Shown: positions 45,520 through 54,075 of the stretch, piece after piece
How positions within the stretch are numbered: position 1 is the first letter of the stretch
Layout of the letters: each line of letters opens with the position of its first letter
NCBI GenBank assembly: GCA_038206765.1
Contig: JBBRAM010000017.1
Span: forward strand, 13,565-77,564
Reading direction: 5' to 3'
Source of the DNA: UKL13-2 sp038206765
GTDB taxonomy: Bacteria; Pseudomonadota; Gammaproteobacteria; Burkholderiales; Usitatibacteraceae
DNA length: 64,000 nucleotides
Notes under the pieces: model-generated
The model's input: only the letters and a program-made list of their open reading frames with translations
Database searches by the model: none
Told to the model about the DNA's origin: nothing
Program-made: the position numbers and the translations under genes

Positions 45520-46349
45520 CTCCTGACCAATACTGCCAAAATAAAGCGGCCCAATCCGGTTCCAGCTTTTACTACAGCTTCCGCTTTCTGCCGCCGGATC
45601 GGCGCCGCGCGATTACGGCACTTTATGCTTACTGCCGCGAGGTGGATGACATCGCCGACGAAGTTGAAGACGTTAATGTTGCCCGCGCCAAGTTAGGCTG
45701 GTGGCGCGCTGAAGTGGCGAACTTGTTTGCCGGGCATCCGACGCATCCTGTGACCAAAGCGCTCGGACCTGCTACCCGACAATTTGGCATTGATGCATCT
45801 CGGCTCAATGAAATTATCGACGGTATGGAGATGGATTTGTCGCGCCGGCGTTATCAGGATTTCGAATCACTCCGCCTTTACTGCCACCGGGTTGCCGGTG
45901 TTGTCGGGCAATTATCGGCGAGTATTTTTGGCTTCTCTAACCCAAAAACCCTGGTCTACGCCGAAAACCTTGGGCTGGCGTTTCAGCTAACAAACATTAT
46001 TCGCGATGTCGGCGAAGATGCGCGGCGGGATCGGATTTATCTACCGCAGGAAGATTTGGCCAAGTTTGGCGTAACCAATGCCGATATCCTTGATTGCAAA
46101 CATTCCCCCGCCTTCGAGCAACTCATGGCCCACCAAGCCGATCGGGCAAAGTCCTTTTATGGCGCGGCGTTTGAGGCATTAATGCCTGAAGATCGGCGTC
46201 CACAGCGGCCCGGGCTAATTATGTCGGCTATCTATCGCACGCTGCTTCATGAATTAGAGCGCGATGGCTTCAAGGTATTGAACCAGCGCACCTCCCTCAC
46301 CCCGCTACGCAAGCTTTGGATTGCATGGAAAACTTGGGTATTCGCGTGA
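45516..46349 (+). CDS. hpnD: Presqualene diphosphate synthase HpnD
   Basis: HpnD condenses two farnesyl diphosphates to presqualene diphosphate, the first committed step of squalene synthesis. The protein is 277 residues. Family blocks are SSFYYSFRFLPPDRRRAI, the Asp-rich YCREVDDIADE, and FQLTNIIRDVGEDARRDRIYLP with the second Asp-rich site. Its start is the third copy of a 30-base segment shared with two upstream mini-ORFs, and it lacks its own Shine-Dalgarno. hpnE follows 24 bases later. Confidence 0.95.
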   Translation: MTPDQYCQNKAAQSGSSFYYSFRFLPPDRRRAITALYAYCREVDDIADEVEDVNVARAKLGWWRAEVANLFAGHPTHPVTKALGPATRQFGIDASRLNEIIDGMEMDLSRRRYQDFESLRLYCHRVAGVVGQLSASIFGFSNPKTLVYAENLGLAFQLTNIIRDVGEDARRDRIYLPQEDLAKFGVTNADILDCKHSPAFEQLMAHQADRAKSFYGAAFEALMPEDRRPQRPGLIMSAIYRTLLHELERDGFKVLNQRTSLTPLRKLWIAWKTWVFA

Positions 46350-46373
46350 ACGCTTGCCAACGACGGTGTTGAA

Positions 46374-47750
46374 TTGAAAAAACATTTAAAGCCGCCAAAA
46401 TCTGTCGCCGTCATTGGTGGCGGTTATGCCGGCATGGCAGCAGCCGTAAAACTGACCGAATCAGGGCAATCCTGTACCGTTTTTGAAGCCGCCAAAACCC
46501 TTGGTGGTCGCGCCAGACGCGTTGAATACAAAGGTGCAACGCTCGATAACGGCCAACATATTTTGTCAGGTGCTTACACCGAATTGCTGCGCCTGATGGC
46601 CTTGGTGAGCGTTCCCAACACCGCCTTTGAGCGGGTTCCACTGAGCCTGACGTTTGCATCGGCTGTCGCGGGTGCCCCCACCGTATTTGCGCTCAACGCA
46701 GCCAAACTCCCCGCCCCGCTTCACATGGCCGCGGGCTTGCTGGCAGCAAAGGGGCTTGACTGGACCGAACGCTTGGCGGCGATTCGCCTCATGCGAGCGC
46801 TTAAGAAATCCAGATTCAAAGTGGATGCTCGGATGAATGTCGCGGAATTGCTAAACGCCCACCAGCAGCCAACCAAACTCATCCAGTTTCTGTGGCAGCC
46901 ATTGACCATTTCTGCTCTGAACACGCCGCTGGCAACGGCTTCAGCGCAAGTGTTTGCCAATGTTTTGCGTGACGCTTTAGCGGCAGGCCGCGCAGAAAGC
47001 GATTTGATCTTTCCAAAGGTTGATTTGTCGCAGCTTTTCCCCGATCCCGCCGCGCATTGGTTGGCGGGGAGAGGTGCAACGGTAAAGTCCGGCGTGCGCG
47101 TCACCGCGATTGAGAAGGCCGACGCTGGCTTCGACATCATTTATGGCGCTGGAAGTGATGCGCAACCTGAAGCACGCGAAACATTTTCAAACATCATATT
47201 GGCCGTTGCGCCGCACCAGCTAGGCTCGTTGGCCAGCTTGGACAGTGAGATTCGAGCGATTTTTTTAAACGCGGTTGACCATTTCCAATACGAGCCGATC
47301 ACCACGATTTACCTCGCGTTTCCACCGCAAAAAACGCCCCGGCCTATTTTGATGCCGGCGACAATGCTAGGTCGGACTGAGGGCATGGTGCAATGGTTTT
47401 TTGACCGGGAAGCCTTGAGCAGCCAGAATGGGAATGCAGGCGTCTATGCCGGCGTGGTGTCGGCATCCGGTATGCATGAACAATGGTCGTTGGATGAAAT
47501 TGCGAATGTTGCGTTGCGGGAATTACGGGATTGGCTTCCCAATTTGCCCGCCCCGCTCTGGCACAAAGTAGTCCATGAAAAACGCGCCACGTTTGCATGT
47601 ACACCCAACCTGACGCGGCCGGCTTCTGAAACAGCCGTCCGAGGCTTGGTGTTAGCGGGCGATTACGTGGCTTGCGACTATCCGGCCACGCTAGAGGCCG
47701 CCGTTCGCAACGGTTGCCGCGCAGCTGACATAATCCACGCTGAGCTATAA
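46374..47750 (+). CDS. hpnE: Hydroxysqualene dehydroxylase HpnE (FAD-dependent)
   Basis: HpnE reduces hydroxysqualene to squalene, completing the HpnC/D/E pathway. The protein is 458 residues. The FAD-binding N-terminus VAVIGGGYAGMAAA places the dinucleotide loop at residues 15-20, followed by TLGGRARR and the DNGQHILSGAY block. The frame begins at TTG 46374, and no ATG precedes the FAD loop, so TTG is the only plausible start. The C-terminal AGDYVACDYPATLEAAVRNG is the usual second FAD contact. Confidence 0.93.
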   Translation: MKKHLKPPKSVAVIGGGYAGMAAAVKLTESGQSCTVFEAAKTLGGRARRVEYKGATLDNGQHILSGAYTELLRLMALVSVPNTAFERVPLSLTFASAVAGAPTVFALNAAKLPAPLHMAAGLLAAKGLDWTERLAAIRLMRALKKSRFKVDARMNVAELLNAHQQPTKLIQFLWQPLTISALNTPLATASAQVFANVLRDALAAGRAESDLIFPKVDLSQLFPDPAAHWLAGRGATVKSGVRVTAIEKADAGFDIIYGAGSDAQPEARETFSNIILAVAPHQLGSLASLDSEIRAIFLNAVDHFQYEPITTIYLAFPPQKTPRPILMPATMLGRTEGMVQWFFDREALSSQNGNAGVYAGVVSASGMHEQWSLDEIANVALRELRDWLPNLPAPLWHKVVHEKRATFACTPNLTRPASETAVRGLVLAGDYVACDYPATLEAAVRNGCRAADIIHAEL

Positions 47751-47837
47751 CGTTCGCGTCAATACCCTCAAAGAGTAGCGACAAAATACGTACCAAATCA
47801 CCTCACAAACCCATTATCCAATCAGCGTCCCTCCCTT

Positions 47838-48605
47838 ATGCCCGCAATACCGCCAAACTACCAGCCGCCAGCCAACCTTTTGCAAGATCGCGTGATCTTG
47901 GTCACCGGTGCGAGCCAGGTTCACAGTTTGGGGCGCGCCGCTGCCATTGCCTATGCCGCGCATGGCGCAACCGTTATTTTGCATGGCCGTGACATGCCAA
48001 AACTTGAAGCCGCCTACGACGAAATCGAAGACTTGCGTTATCCTCAACCTGCGATTATGCCGCTAGATTACCTGAAGGCGAAGCAGGCAGATTTGGACGG
48101 CTTTGCCGAAACGATACGCAGCACATTCGGGCGCTTGGACGGTATTTTCCATGGTGCCTCGCATTTTTCGCCGTTGATGCCGTTAGCGCTGCAAGGGCTG
48201 GAGGTTTGGCAAAAGCAGCTAACTGTGAATCTCGCCGTTCCGGTTGCACTGACCAAAGCGTGTATGCCGCTGCTGAAAATGTCGGTTAAGGGAACAAAAC
48301 CACCTCATCCGGCCAACGTCATATTTTTATCAGAATCGCACGCCGCGACGGCAAGCAGCCCCGGCACCGCCTATTGGGGGCCGTTTGCCACGGCAAAGGG
48401 GGCATTACAGTCGGTCGTCGATATCTGGCAAGCCGAAATGCTTGATACAGATAACGTTCATTTTCATCTCGTCACGCCGGGCCCCGTATCAAGCCCCATG
48501 CGCCACAAAAGCCATCCCGGCGAGCTCACGACATCGCTTCCTAATTCAGCAAGTCTTGCAAACGCATTTTTGTATTTTATGGCCGAGCCAGGCAACAGCA
48601 TTTAA
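47838..48605 (+). CDS. SDR-fold protein, YciK-like, with altered active site
   Basis: This 255-residue SDR-like protein follows hpnE by 87 bases on the same strand. The cofactor loop reads TGASQVHSLGRA, longer than the usual TGASxGIG and lacking the middle Gly. The NNAG position reads HGAS. The catalytic Y-x3-K is replaced by FATAK, with Phe183 before Lys187; a Tyr stands four residues earlier at 179. The fold is clear but normal SDR chemistry is doubtful. It may bind a nucleotide or ligand, or act with a shifted Tyr. The role in the hopanoid cluster is unknown. Confidence 0.8.
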   Translation: MPAIPPNYQPPANLLQDRVILVTGASQVHSLGRAAAIAYAAHGATVILHGRDMPKLEAAYDEIEDLRYPQPAIMPLDYLKAKQADLDGFAETIRSTFGRLDGIFHGASHFSPLMPLALQGLEVWQKQLTVNLAVPVALTKACMPLLKMSVKGTKPPHPANVIFLSESHAATASSPGTAYWGPFATAKGALQSVVDIWQAEMLDTDNVHFHLVTPGPVSSPMRHKSHPGELTTSLPNSASLANAFLYFMAEPGNSI

Positions 48606-48943
48606 CCGGTCCCCTTAGGTACATTGGGCAAATTAGGTATGCCCTTTAATATCTCTGACTTGATTAGGGGACGCCTAACTCACACTTACGCCCGTTGAGG
48701 AACTGTAATATGTATCGAATTGTCATCAGATTTCGGTAAACTATCTATAGTCGATAAAATTCGGTTGTTAGAAGACGCATGTTTAGTCTTTGAGAATTAT
48801 TTTGCATCCATCGGGATCAGCAAACGTACGCAGCTAAGCATGGATGATTAGCTGTTAACAACCATCAACTGCGCCAGTGCAAGTAATGCACAAACTGAAG
48901 CTCTCAACGTATAGAAGTACAGACAAATAAACGACTGAACATT
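48606..48943. other. Promoter region of the cyclase-TssQ-kinase cluster
   Basis: These 338 bases contain no gene. TTGTCA near 48721, 16 bases before a TATCTA, is a candidate sigma-70 promoter about 200 bases upstream of the cyclase start. Several ATG triplets here open only very short frames. Confidence 0.4.
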
Positions 48944-50371
48944 TTGAACGACAAACTAGATCAGGGAAACCGTACTTTTATCGGCAGCGTTTGCTTTGTC
49001 GATATTGTTGGCTATTCCAAAAAATCCGTTTCCGAACAAATCATGATGAAAGATCGCTTCACGATGTTGCTATCGGAAGCGTTGAAAGATGTTGCGATTG
49101 ACCAACGGATCATTCTAGACACGGGCGATGGCGCGGCAATCAGCTTTTTGGGGGATCCTGAAGATGCACTCTTCGTCACGATGCATATGCGTGACTTTTT
49201 GCAACGTGCGTTGCTCGATGCCGATGAAGCCACGATTGCCGGGGAACTTGGGTTGCGCATCGGCATCAATTTGGGCCCGGTCAAGCTGATTCGCGACATT
49301 AACGGCCAGCCGAATATTGTGGGTGACGGTATAAACGTTGCACAACGTATCATGAGTTTCGCCCAGCCCGCGCAGATTGTGGTTTCGCGTTCTTACTACG
49401 ATGTGGTGTCGGTCATTTCTGAAGAATACGCCAAGCTCTTCCACTATGAAGGCTCCCGGACCGACAAGCATGTCCGTGAACATGAAATTTATATTGTCGG
49501 CGAATCCGTCGCTGCTTTTAATCAAGCCAAAGCCGGCATGGTTGATAGGGCTGCAACAACCAACACCAATACGAAACTCAAGGCAGCGCTAATTGGCGCA
49601 TCGACTGGCGCATACGCCAACGGCTCCGCGAACAATGGAACACAATTGGGCTCGGTCAACAATTTTTTGCAAGATCGAAAAAAGCTCATGACCGTGGGCG
49701 GCATTATGGCCGTTGTAGCGTTGGTGCTCGTGGCTGCATTAGTCATGAAAAAACCAAATTCCACTCCGCCACCTGGCGCTAGCCTTTCCGCCAAAGCGAT
49801 TGATAAACCGGTTGACCCATCAACACAGCAACCAAATAGCCCCAATTCCAAGAATGACCTTGGCAAAACAGACGCCGCGTCAGGTGCGGCCGTCGGCATT
49901 GCCGAGCCTTCAAAAGCCCCTGATGGGTCTGTGGCATCAGCAGGTCACGATTCGATCGCCTCAGCCGCAGTGGCGCAACCGGTAGCGCAAACAACGCTAC
50001 CAACTTCGACACCAACAACCGCCGCTGCTCTGCAAAACCGTGGCGCAGTAGCTGGTAATCCCAGCTCGCCCAATACCGCAAGCCCCGGCGCGTTGGACAA
50101 GCCAGCTGATGGCGCAAAAACGGCCAAGGCCGATCCCGCTAAAACAGAAACGCCTAAACCGGCATCTGGAACCGTCTTATTTAGCATTCAGCCTTGGGGT
50201 GAAATTTTTGTGAACGGCAAATCAATCGGTGTTTCACCGCCCCTAAAACATACTAAATTGCAACCGGGCAAATATAAAATCGAAGTTAAAAACTCGACGT
50301 TCGCGCCTCTGACGACCAGTATTGAAGTTAAATCCAAAGAAGAAACGCCGATTAAACACCGGTTTCAATAA
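48944..50371 (+). CDS. Class III adenylate/guanylate cyclase with membrane helix and PEGA domain
   Basis: This 475-residue signalling protein starts at TTG; no ATG lies before the catalytic domain. The N-terminal cyclase domain (about 10-190) has the two metal Asp residues, Asp20 in FVDIVGYS and Asp62 in LDTGDGAAI. The NVAQRI motif gives the transition-state Asn and Arg. A single membrane helix lies at about 248-267, then a long Ala/Pro/Ser/Thr linker (to 405), then a PEGA domain (408-475, SIQPWGEIFVNGKSIGVSPP). The cyclase is cytoplasmic, the PEGA end outside. Whether it makes cAMP or cGMP cannot be read reliably. It heads the cluster with a TssQ-like lipoprotein and a kinase. Confidence 0.88.
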   Translation: MNDKLDQGNRTFIGSVCFVDIVGYSKKSVSEQIMMKDRFTMLLSEALKDVAIDQRIILDTGDGAAISFLGDPEDALFVTMHMRDFLQRALLDADEATIAGELGLRIGINLGPVKLIRDINGQPNIVGDGINVAQRIMSFAQPAQIVVSRSYYDVVSVISEEYAKLFHYEGSRTDKHVREHEIYIVGESVAAFNQAKAGMVDRAATTNTNTKLKAALIGASTGAYANGSANNGTQLGSVNNFLQDRKKLMTVGGIMAVVALVLVAALVMKKPNSTPPPGASLSAKAIDKPVDPSTQQPNSPNSKNDLGKTDAASGAAVGIAEPSKAPDGSVASAGHDSIASAAVAQPVAQTTLPTSTPTTAAALQNRGAVAGNPSSPNTASPGALDKPADGAKTAKADPAKTETPKPASGTVLFSIQPWGEIFVNGKSIGVSPPLKHTKLQPGKYKIEVKNSTFAPLTTSIEVKSKEETPIKHRFQ

Positions 50372-50500
50372 TTTTTTATTGCCTCGTAAGGGATGCTATT
50401 TCCATTCGTTTTTGACTCGGTTTGCGTACCTTTGCAGATAGTAGGCATACTGTAGTTATTGTCACTGTTACCCTTGGATCGCAAATTAGGTTTCGTTCAA

Positions 50501-51373
50501 ATGATTAATCGACCCGCCCGCCACCTGCCGTTTGCCTCATCGTCTTTGCCGTCGCTGGCACGCCTCTCAAGAAGTGTTGCCGGTATTTTTTTAGCCATGT
50601 TCGCCGTACTTTCACTTTTCGGCTGTGTGGTGCCTCCAAAGACGGTTACTAACGCGCCTGCCGCTGAAGATCTCGTCAAGCAACAGAGGCTTGAGCGGGC
50701 ACAAACGCATCTTGCGGATGGCCTCAAGCGCTACGAAGCTGGCACTTATGACGAATCGATGCGCAGTTTTCTGCTGGCCCTCGATACTGGATTGCTCAAC
50801 TTACCGCAACAAATTACGGCCCGCAAACATATGGCATTTATGCATTGCGTCAGTAACCGCGAAGCCGCCTGTAGAGAAGAGTTTGAAAAATCATTTGTTC
50901 TTGACCCTAAATTTGAATTGACGCCTGGCGAAGCTGGCCATCCGACTTGGGGGCCCGTGTTTCGCCAGATCAAAACCGAAATGGACATCCGTAAATCCGG
51001 ACGCAGCCTTCAGCCTCCGCCCAAGCCACTAACAGTGGCCGATAAGTTGATGGCCGAGGGCGCAACGGCTTACGACGCTGCCGACTACAGCAAAGCGATC
51101 AAGTCGTACCAAGACGCACTCAAAGAAGTCATTTCTGATGAGGACCGAATTCGCGTTACTAAATTTTCTGCGTTCAGCTATTGCTTGAGCAATCGTCCAA
51201 GTCTGTGTCGCGCTGAGTTTGAAAAACTATTGCTTCTAAAGCCTGATTTTGATCTTGAGCCTGCGGAAGCCGGGCATCCGTCATGGGGCCCATCGTTTAG
51301 AACAGTCAAAACCAAACAAAAAGCCGCGGCTGCGGCATCTAAGTCCGCCCCGCTCACTCCTCCAAAGAAATAA
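50501..51373 (+). CDS. Duplicated TPR/TssQ-like lipoprotein
   Basis: This is a lipoprotein of about 290 residues from ATG 50501 (a TTG at 50459 in frame is less likely). The signal ends in LSLFGC. The rest holds two copies of one module, each a TPR-like helix pair. Each has a Cys-containing segment (CVSNREAACREEFEK and CLSNRPSLCRAEFEK) and ends in EAGHP(T/S)WGP.F. I associate this pattern with TssQ-type lipoproteins found with type VI secretion, but no T6SS structural gene is in the window, so the name is a resemblance only. The kinase gene follows after 12 bases. Confidence 0.7.
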   Translation: MINRPARHLPFASSSLPSLARLSRSVAGIFLAMFAVLSLFGCVVPPKTVTNAPAAEDLVKQQRLERAQTHLADGLKRYEAGTYDESMRSFLLALDTGLLNLPQQITARKHMAFMHCVSNREAACREEFEKSFVLDPKFELTPGEAGHPTWGPVFRQIKTEMDIRKSGRSLQPPPKPLTVADKLMAEGATAYDAADYSKAIKSYQDALKEVISDEDRIRVTKFSAFSYCLSNRPSLCRAEFEKLLLLKPDFDLEPAEAGHPSWGPSFRTVKTKQKAAAAASKSAPLTPPKK

Positions 51374-51385
51374 AATTTTGCCGCT

Positions 51386-52786
51386 ATGATTGAGACGCTG
51401 GGTCGCTACAAAATACTTTCCATCATTGGCCAAGGTGCCATGGGTGTAGTTTATAAGGCCGTCGATCCGATGATCGACCGTACGGTAGCGATCAAGACGG
51501 TTAATCTATCGCTGAATAAAGACGACCTGACCGAATACGAAGCACGATTCCAGCAAGAGATTAAAGCCGCCGGTCGCTTAAATCATCCCAATATTGTCAC
51601 TATTTATGATGTGGGCCGAAACGAAAACATGGCCTACATGGCGATGGAGTTTCTTGAAGGTAAGGAGCTAAAAGACATCCTGGCCGAGGGCGAACGCCCC
51701 AAGGTATCGTCAGTCGTGGATTGGATCGCACAATCTGCATTGGGGCTTTCAATTGCCCATGAAAACGAAATTATTCACCGTGATGTGAAACCCTCCAACA
51801 TCATGATTGTGCGCGGCGGCCTCATCAAGATCACCGATTTTGGCATCGCCCGCATGACGGCCTCGGCAGTTAAAACGATGACCGGTTTGATCCTCGGCAG
51901 CCCGCGCTATATGTCGCCCGAACAAGTGATTGGCCGCACTCTGGATCACCGCACCGATATTTTTTCGCTTGGCGTGGTGCTCTACGAAACGCTGACAGGC
52001 GTGCCACCGTTTGATGGCGACAACGTCAATGCGATTATGTACGCGACGGTCAATCATCCGCCGCCGAATCCTTCCTCGCTTAACGCTGAAGTGCCCGCAA
52101 TGCTCGATTTAATTGTTGCCAAGGCCCTCGCCAAAACAGTCGATGAGCGTTATCAAACAATGGCCGAATTTGCGCATGATTTGAACGAAGTTAAACGGCA
52201 GATGCAAATTGGCAAGCCGCGCTCAGAAGTGATTGCCAAAAGTGCGCCGAGCCAGCCCAAGCAGGGCAATCTCGAGGCACTTGGCCTAGGTGCCGGTGTC
52301 GGTCGCTACCAGAAAAAAGATGACGCCGTCGAGGAAGCACCACCGTTAAAGCTTGCCCAAAAATTTGATTCTTTCGATGCCACAATGCGGCTCGCCGCCA
52401 TGACCAACCAGACCACGCAGTTTACCCAGTATATTTCTGACACAAAAAAAATGAGAGCTTACGCGGGAAACATTACCGACGCACGTCTCAGCGGTCTACG
52501 CAGCAGCGATCTGCCCAGCCTGGTCGCAGAGCCAGACTTTATTGCCAACGCTACGGGTGCGTCCGAGCCGAAGAGAATCACCATGGATTCCGCCGAAGCG
52601 GCAGCTTCGTCAGCCGGCGCTGCAACATCATCGTTGGGCCGACGTCGTGCTGGAGACGACACCACAGTAGTCTTATCGCCCTACGATGATAGCGAAGTAG
52701 ATACAACTAATTGGGCGCCGGTTGCGATGCTGGTGGTGTTGGCATGTGCGGTAATTGGTTTGTCAGCGGCGCTAATTTTCCGCTAA
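51386..52786 (+). CDS. Tail-anchored Ser/Thr protein kinase
   Basis: This 466-residue Hanks-type kinase has its catalytic domain at about 8-270: Gly loop GQGAMGVVYKA, catalytic Lys in VAIKTV, HRDVKPSN near 131-138, DFGIA, and the PRYMSPEQ activation segment. A linker rich in Ala, Ser and Thr follows. A single membrane helix (about 442-465) sits at the very end with almost nothing beyond it, so the kinase is tail-anchored with no external sensor domain. It is the last gene of the cyclase/TssQ-like/kinase cluster. The substrates are unknown. Confidence 0.92.
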   Translation: MIETLGRYKILSIIGQGAMGVVYKAVDPMIDRTVAIKTVNLSLNKDDLTEYEARFQQEIKAAGRLNHPNIVTIYDVGRNENMAYMAMEFLEGKELKDILAEGERPKVSSVVDWIAQSALGLSIAHENEIIHRDVKPSNIMIVRGGLIKITDFGIARMTASAVKTMTGLILGSPRYMSPEQVIGRTLDHRTDIFSLGVVLYETLTGVPPFDGDNVNAIMYATVNHPPPNPSSLNAEVPAMLDLIVAKALAKTVDERYQTMAEFAHDLNEVKRQMQIGKPRSEVIAKSAPSQPKQGNLEALGLGAGVGRYQKKDDAVEEAPPLKLAQKFDSFDATMRLAAMTNQTTQFTQYISDTKKMRAYAGNITDARLSGLRSSDLPSLVAEPDFIANATGASEPKRITMDSAEAAASSAGAATSSLGRRRAGDDTTVVLSPYDDSEVDTTNWAPVAMLVVLACAVIGLSAALIFR

Positions 52787-52865
52787 GCAGAAATTTAATT
52801 CTTGGTTTTTTTAGCTGGAACGTGCTCCCGCAACAACCTGTCGCATCAGAAGTGCCAGCATCAGG

Positions 52866-53828
52866 TCACACAACCTTGATTGATAAATTGGGTAGTTTAT
52901 CAATGTGACATTCGATCACATCCCCCTTAACCACTGGCCCGACATTTTCTGGCGTGCCTGAAAAAATAATGTCGCCGGGGAACAATTCAAACGCCTCGGA
53001 CAACTTGGCAATTTGCTCGGCGACTGACCAAATCATTTGGTTTAAATTCGCGTTCTGCTTTATCTCACCATTCACTTTCAGCCAAATCGCCCCCTCGGAA
53101 AATTTGCCGATTTCAGCTGCCGGATGCAGCGGGCCAATCGGCGCCGAGTGATCAAAGCTTTTACCAATTTCCCAGGGTTTCTTTTGATCCCCTAACGCGC
53201 GCTGCAAATCACGCCGCGTCATATCGAGCCCCAAGGCATAGCCATAAACATAGTCAAGTGCGGACTCTACACTGATGTTCCGTCCGCCTTTGTTAATTGC
53301 CGCCACCAGCTCGACCTCGTAATGATAATTTTTCGTGAGTGTCGGATATGGGTGATCGGCAACGGTTCCGGCGGCCACGTTTTGAACGGCATCGGTCGGC
53401 TTCTGAAAAAAGAATGGCGGCTCACGTGTCGGATCCGAGCCCATTTCGCGGGCGTGGGCCGCGTAGTTACGACCGATACAATAAATGCGACGCACCGGAA
53501 AGCGCGCTAATTGGCCGACGATTGGGATCGAGATGGTGTCGAGGTTGAACAGCGTTGGCGTGGTGTTCTTGTTGGATGAAATAGACATGTTGGAACCTGC
53601 CCCTTTGCTGGTATTGTTTCCGCTGCATTCGCCGCTGCATTCGCCGCTGTCTTTGCCGCTATCTCTGCCGCTATCTTTGCCGCTATCTTTGCCGTTACTA
53701 CCAGCCGAGTTCGTGGCACATCCGCCCAAGAAGCCGAGCGAACCTACCGCTGCCAATGCGCTGCCGGAGAGCACTGCATGCGTATTTTTAAGCATCACAC
53801 GGCGTGTCATTTTAACCACCTCGGTCAT
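52866..53828 (-). CDS. Exported lipoprotein of the fumarylacetoacetate hydrolase family
   Basis: This 320-residue protein starts at ATG 53826-53828, behind an AGGAGA Shine-Dalgarno. The N-terminus has twin Arg (9-10), a hydrophobic core and a lipobox LGGC with Cys37: a Tat-type lipoprotein signal. A hydrophilic linker with four-residue repeats (GKDS, GRDS, GECS) follows. From about residue 95 comes an FAH-family domain (IYCIGRNYAAHAREMG, PFFFQKPTDAV, YEVELVAAI with the metal-binding acids, DIIFSGTPENVGPV). FAH enzymes are normally cytoplasmic hydrolases or decarboxylases, so this exported form is unusual. Its reaction is unknown. Confidence 0.85.
   Translation of the reverse strand: MTEVVKMTRRVMLKNTHAVLSGSALAAVGSLGFLGGCATNSAGSNGKDSGKDSGRDSGKDSGECSGECSGNNTSKGAGSNMSISSNKNTTPTLFNLDTISIPIVGQLARFPVRRIYCIGRNYAAHAREMGSDPTREPPFFFQKPTDAVQNVAAGTVADHPYPTLTKNYHYEVELVAAINKGGRNISVESALDYVYGYALGLDMTRRDLQRALGDQKKPWEIGKSFDHSAPIGPLHPAAEIGKFSEGAIWLKVNGEIKQNANLNQMIWSVAEQIAKLSEAFELFPGDIIFSGTPENVGPVVKGDVIECHIDKLPNLSIKVV
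53619..53694. repeat. 12-bp coding repeats (Gly-Lys-Asp-Ser linker)
   Basis: Imperfect tandem units of GGCAAAGATAGC type, read on the minus strand, code for the GKDS/GRDS/GECS linker of the FAH lipoprotein. About six units can be counted. The unit length is a multiple of three, so copy-number change would keep the frame. Confidence 0.75.
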
Positions 53829-54075
53829 CTTATTCTCCTGAATTTTTTGGATCAACGGTATTAAAAGACAAGATTACCGGTACTAGGTGGCGGCGCAATT
53901 GACGTAAACCAAGAGGCGGACGAAGTCGAAAACCAAGTCGCAAACCGAGCCTCCAACCAAGCCTCCAACCACGCCGACGACTAAGAAAAAATGCCTTAAG
54001 CTCGAGTGCTGGTGCGGCGTTTACGATAAATCGCGTTGGCCAGCCGCAGTCAATTTAGTGCTAAAAAGCAATGAC

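Noticed and set aside
53912..54000. Asn/Ala/Ser-rich plus-strand frame between the FAH and DUF2235 genes
   Set aside because: It is in-frame repetitive sequence but has no usable start codon; it is treated as low-complexity intergenic DNA.
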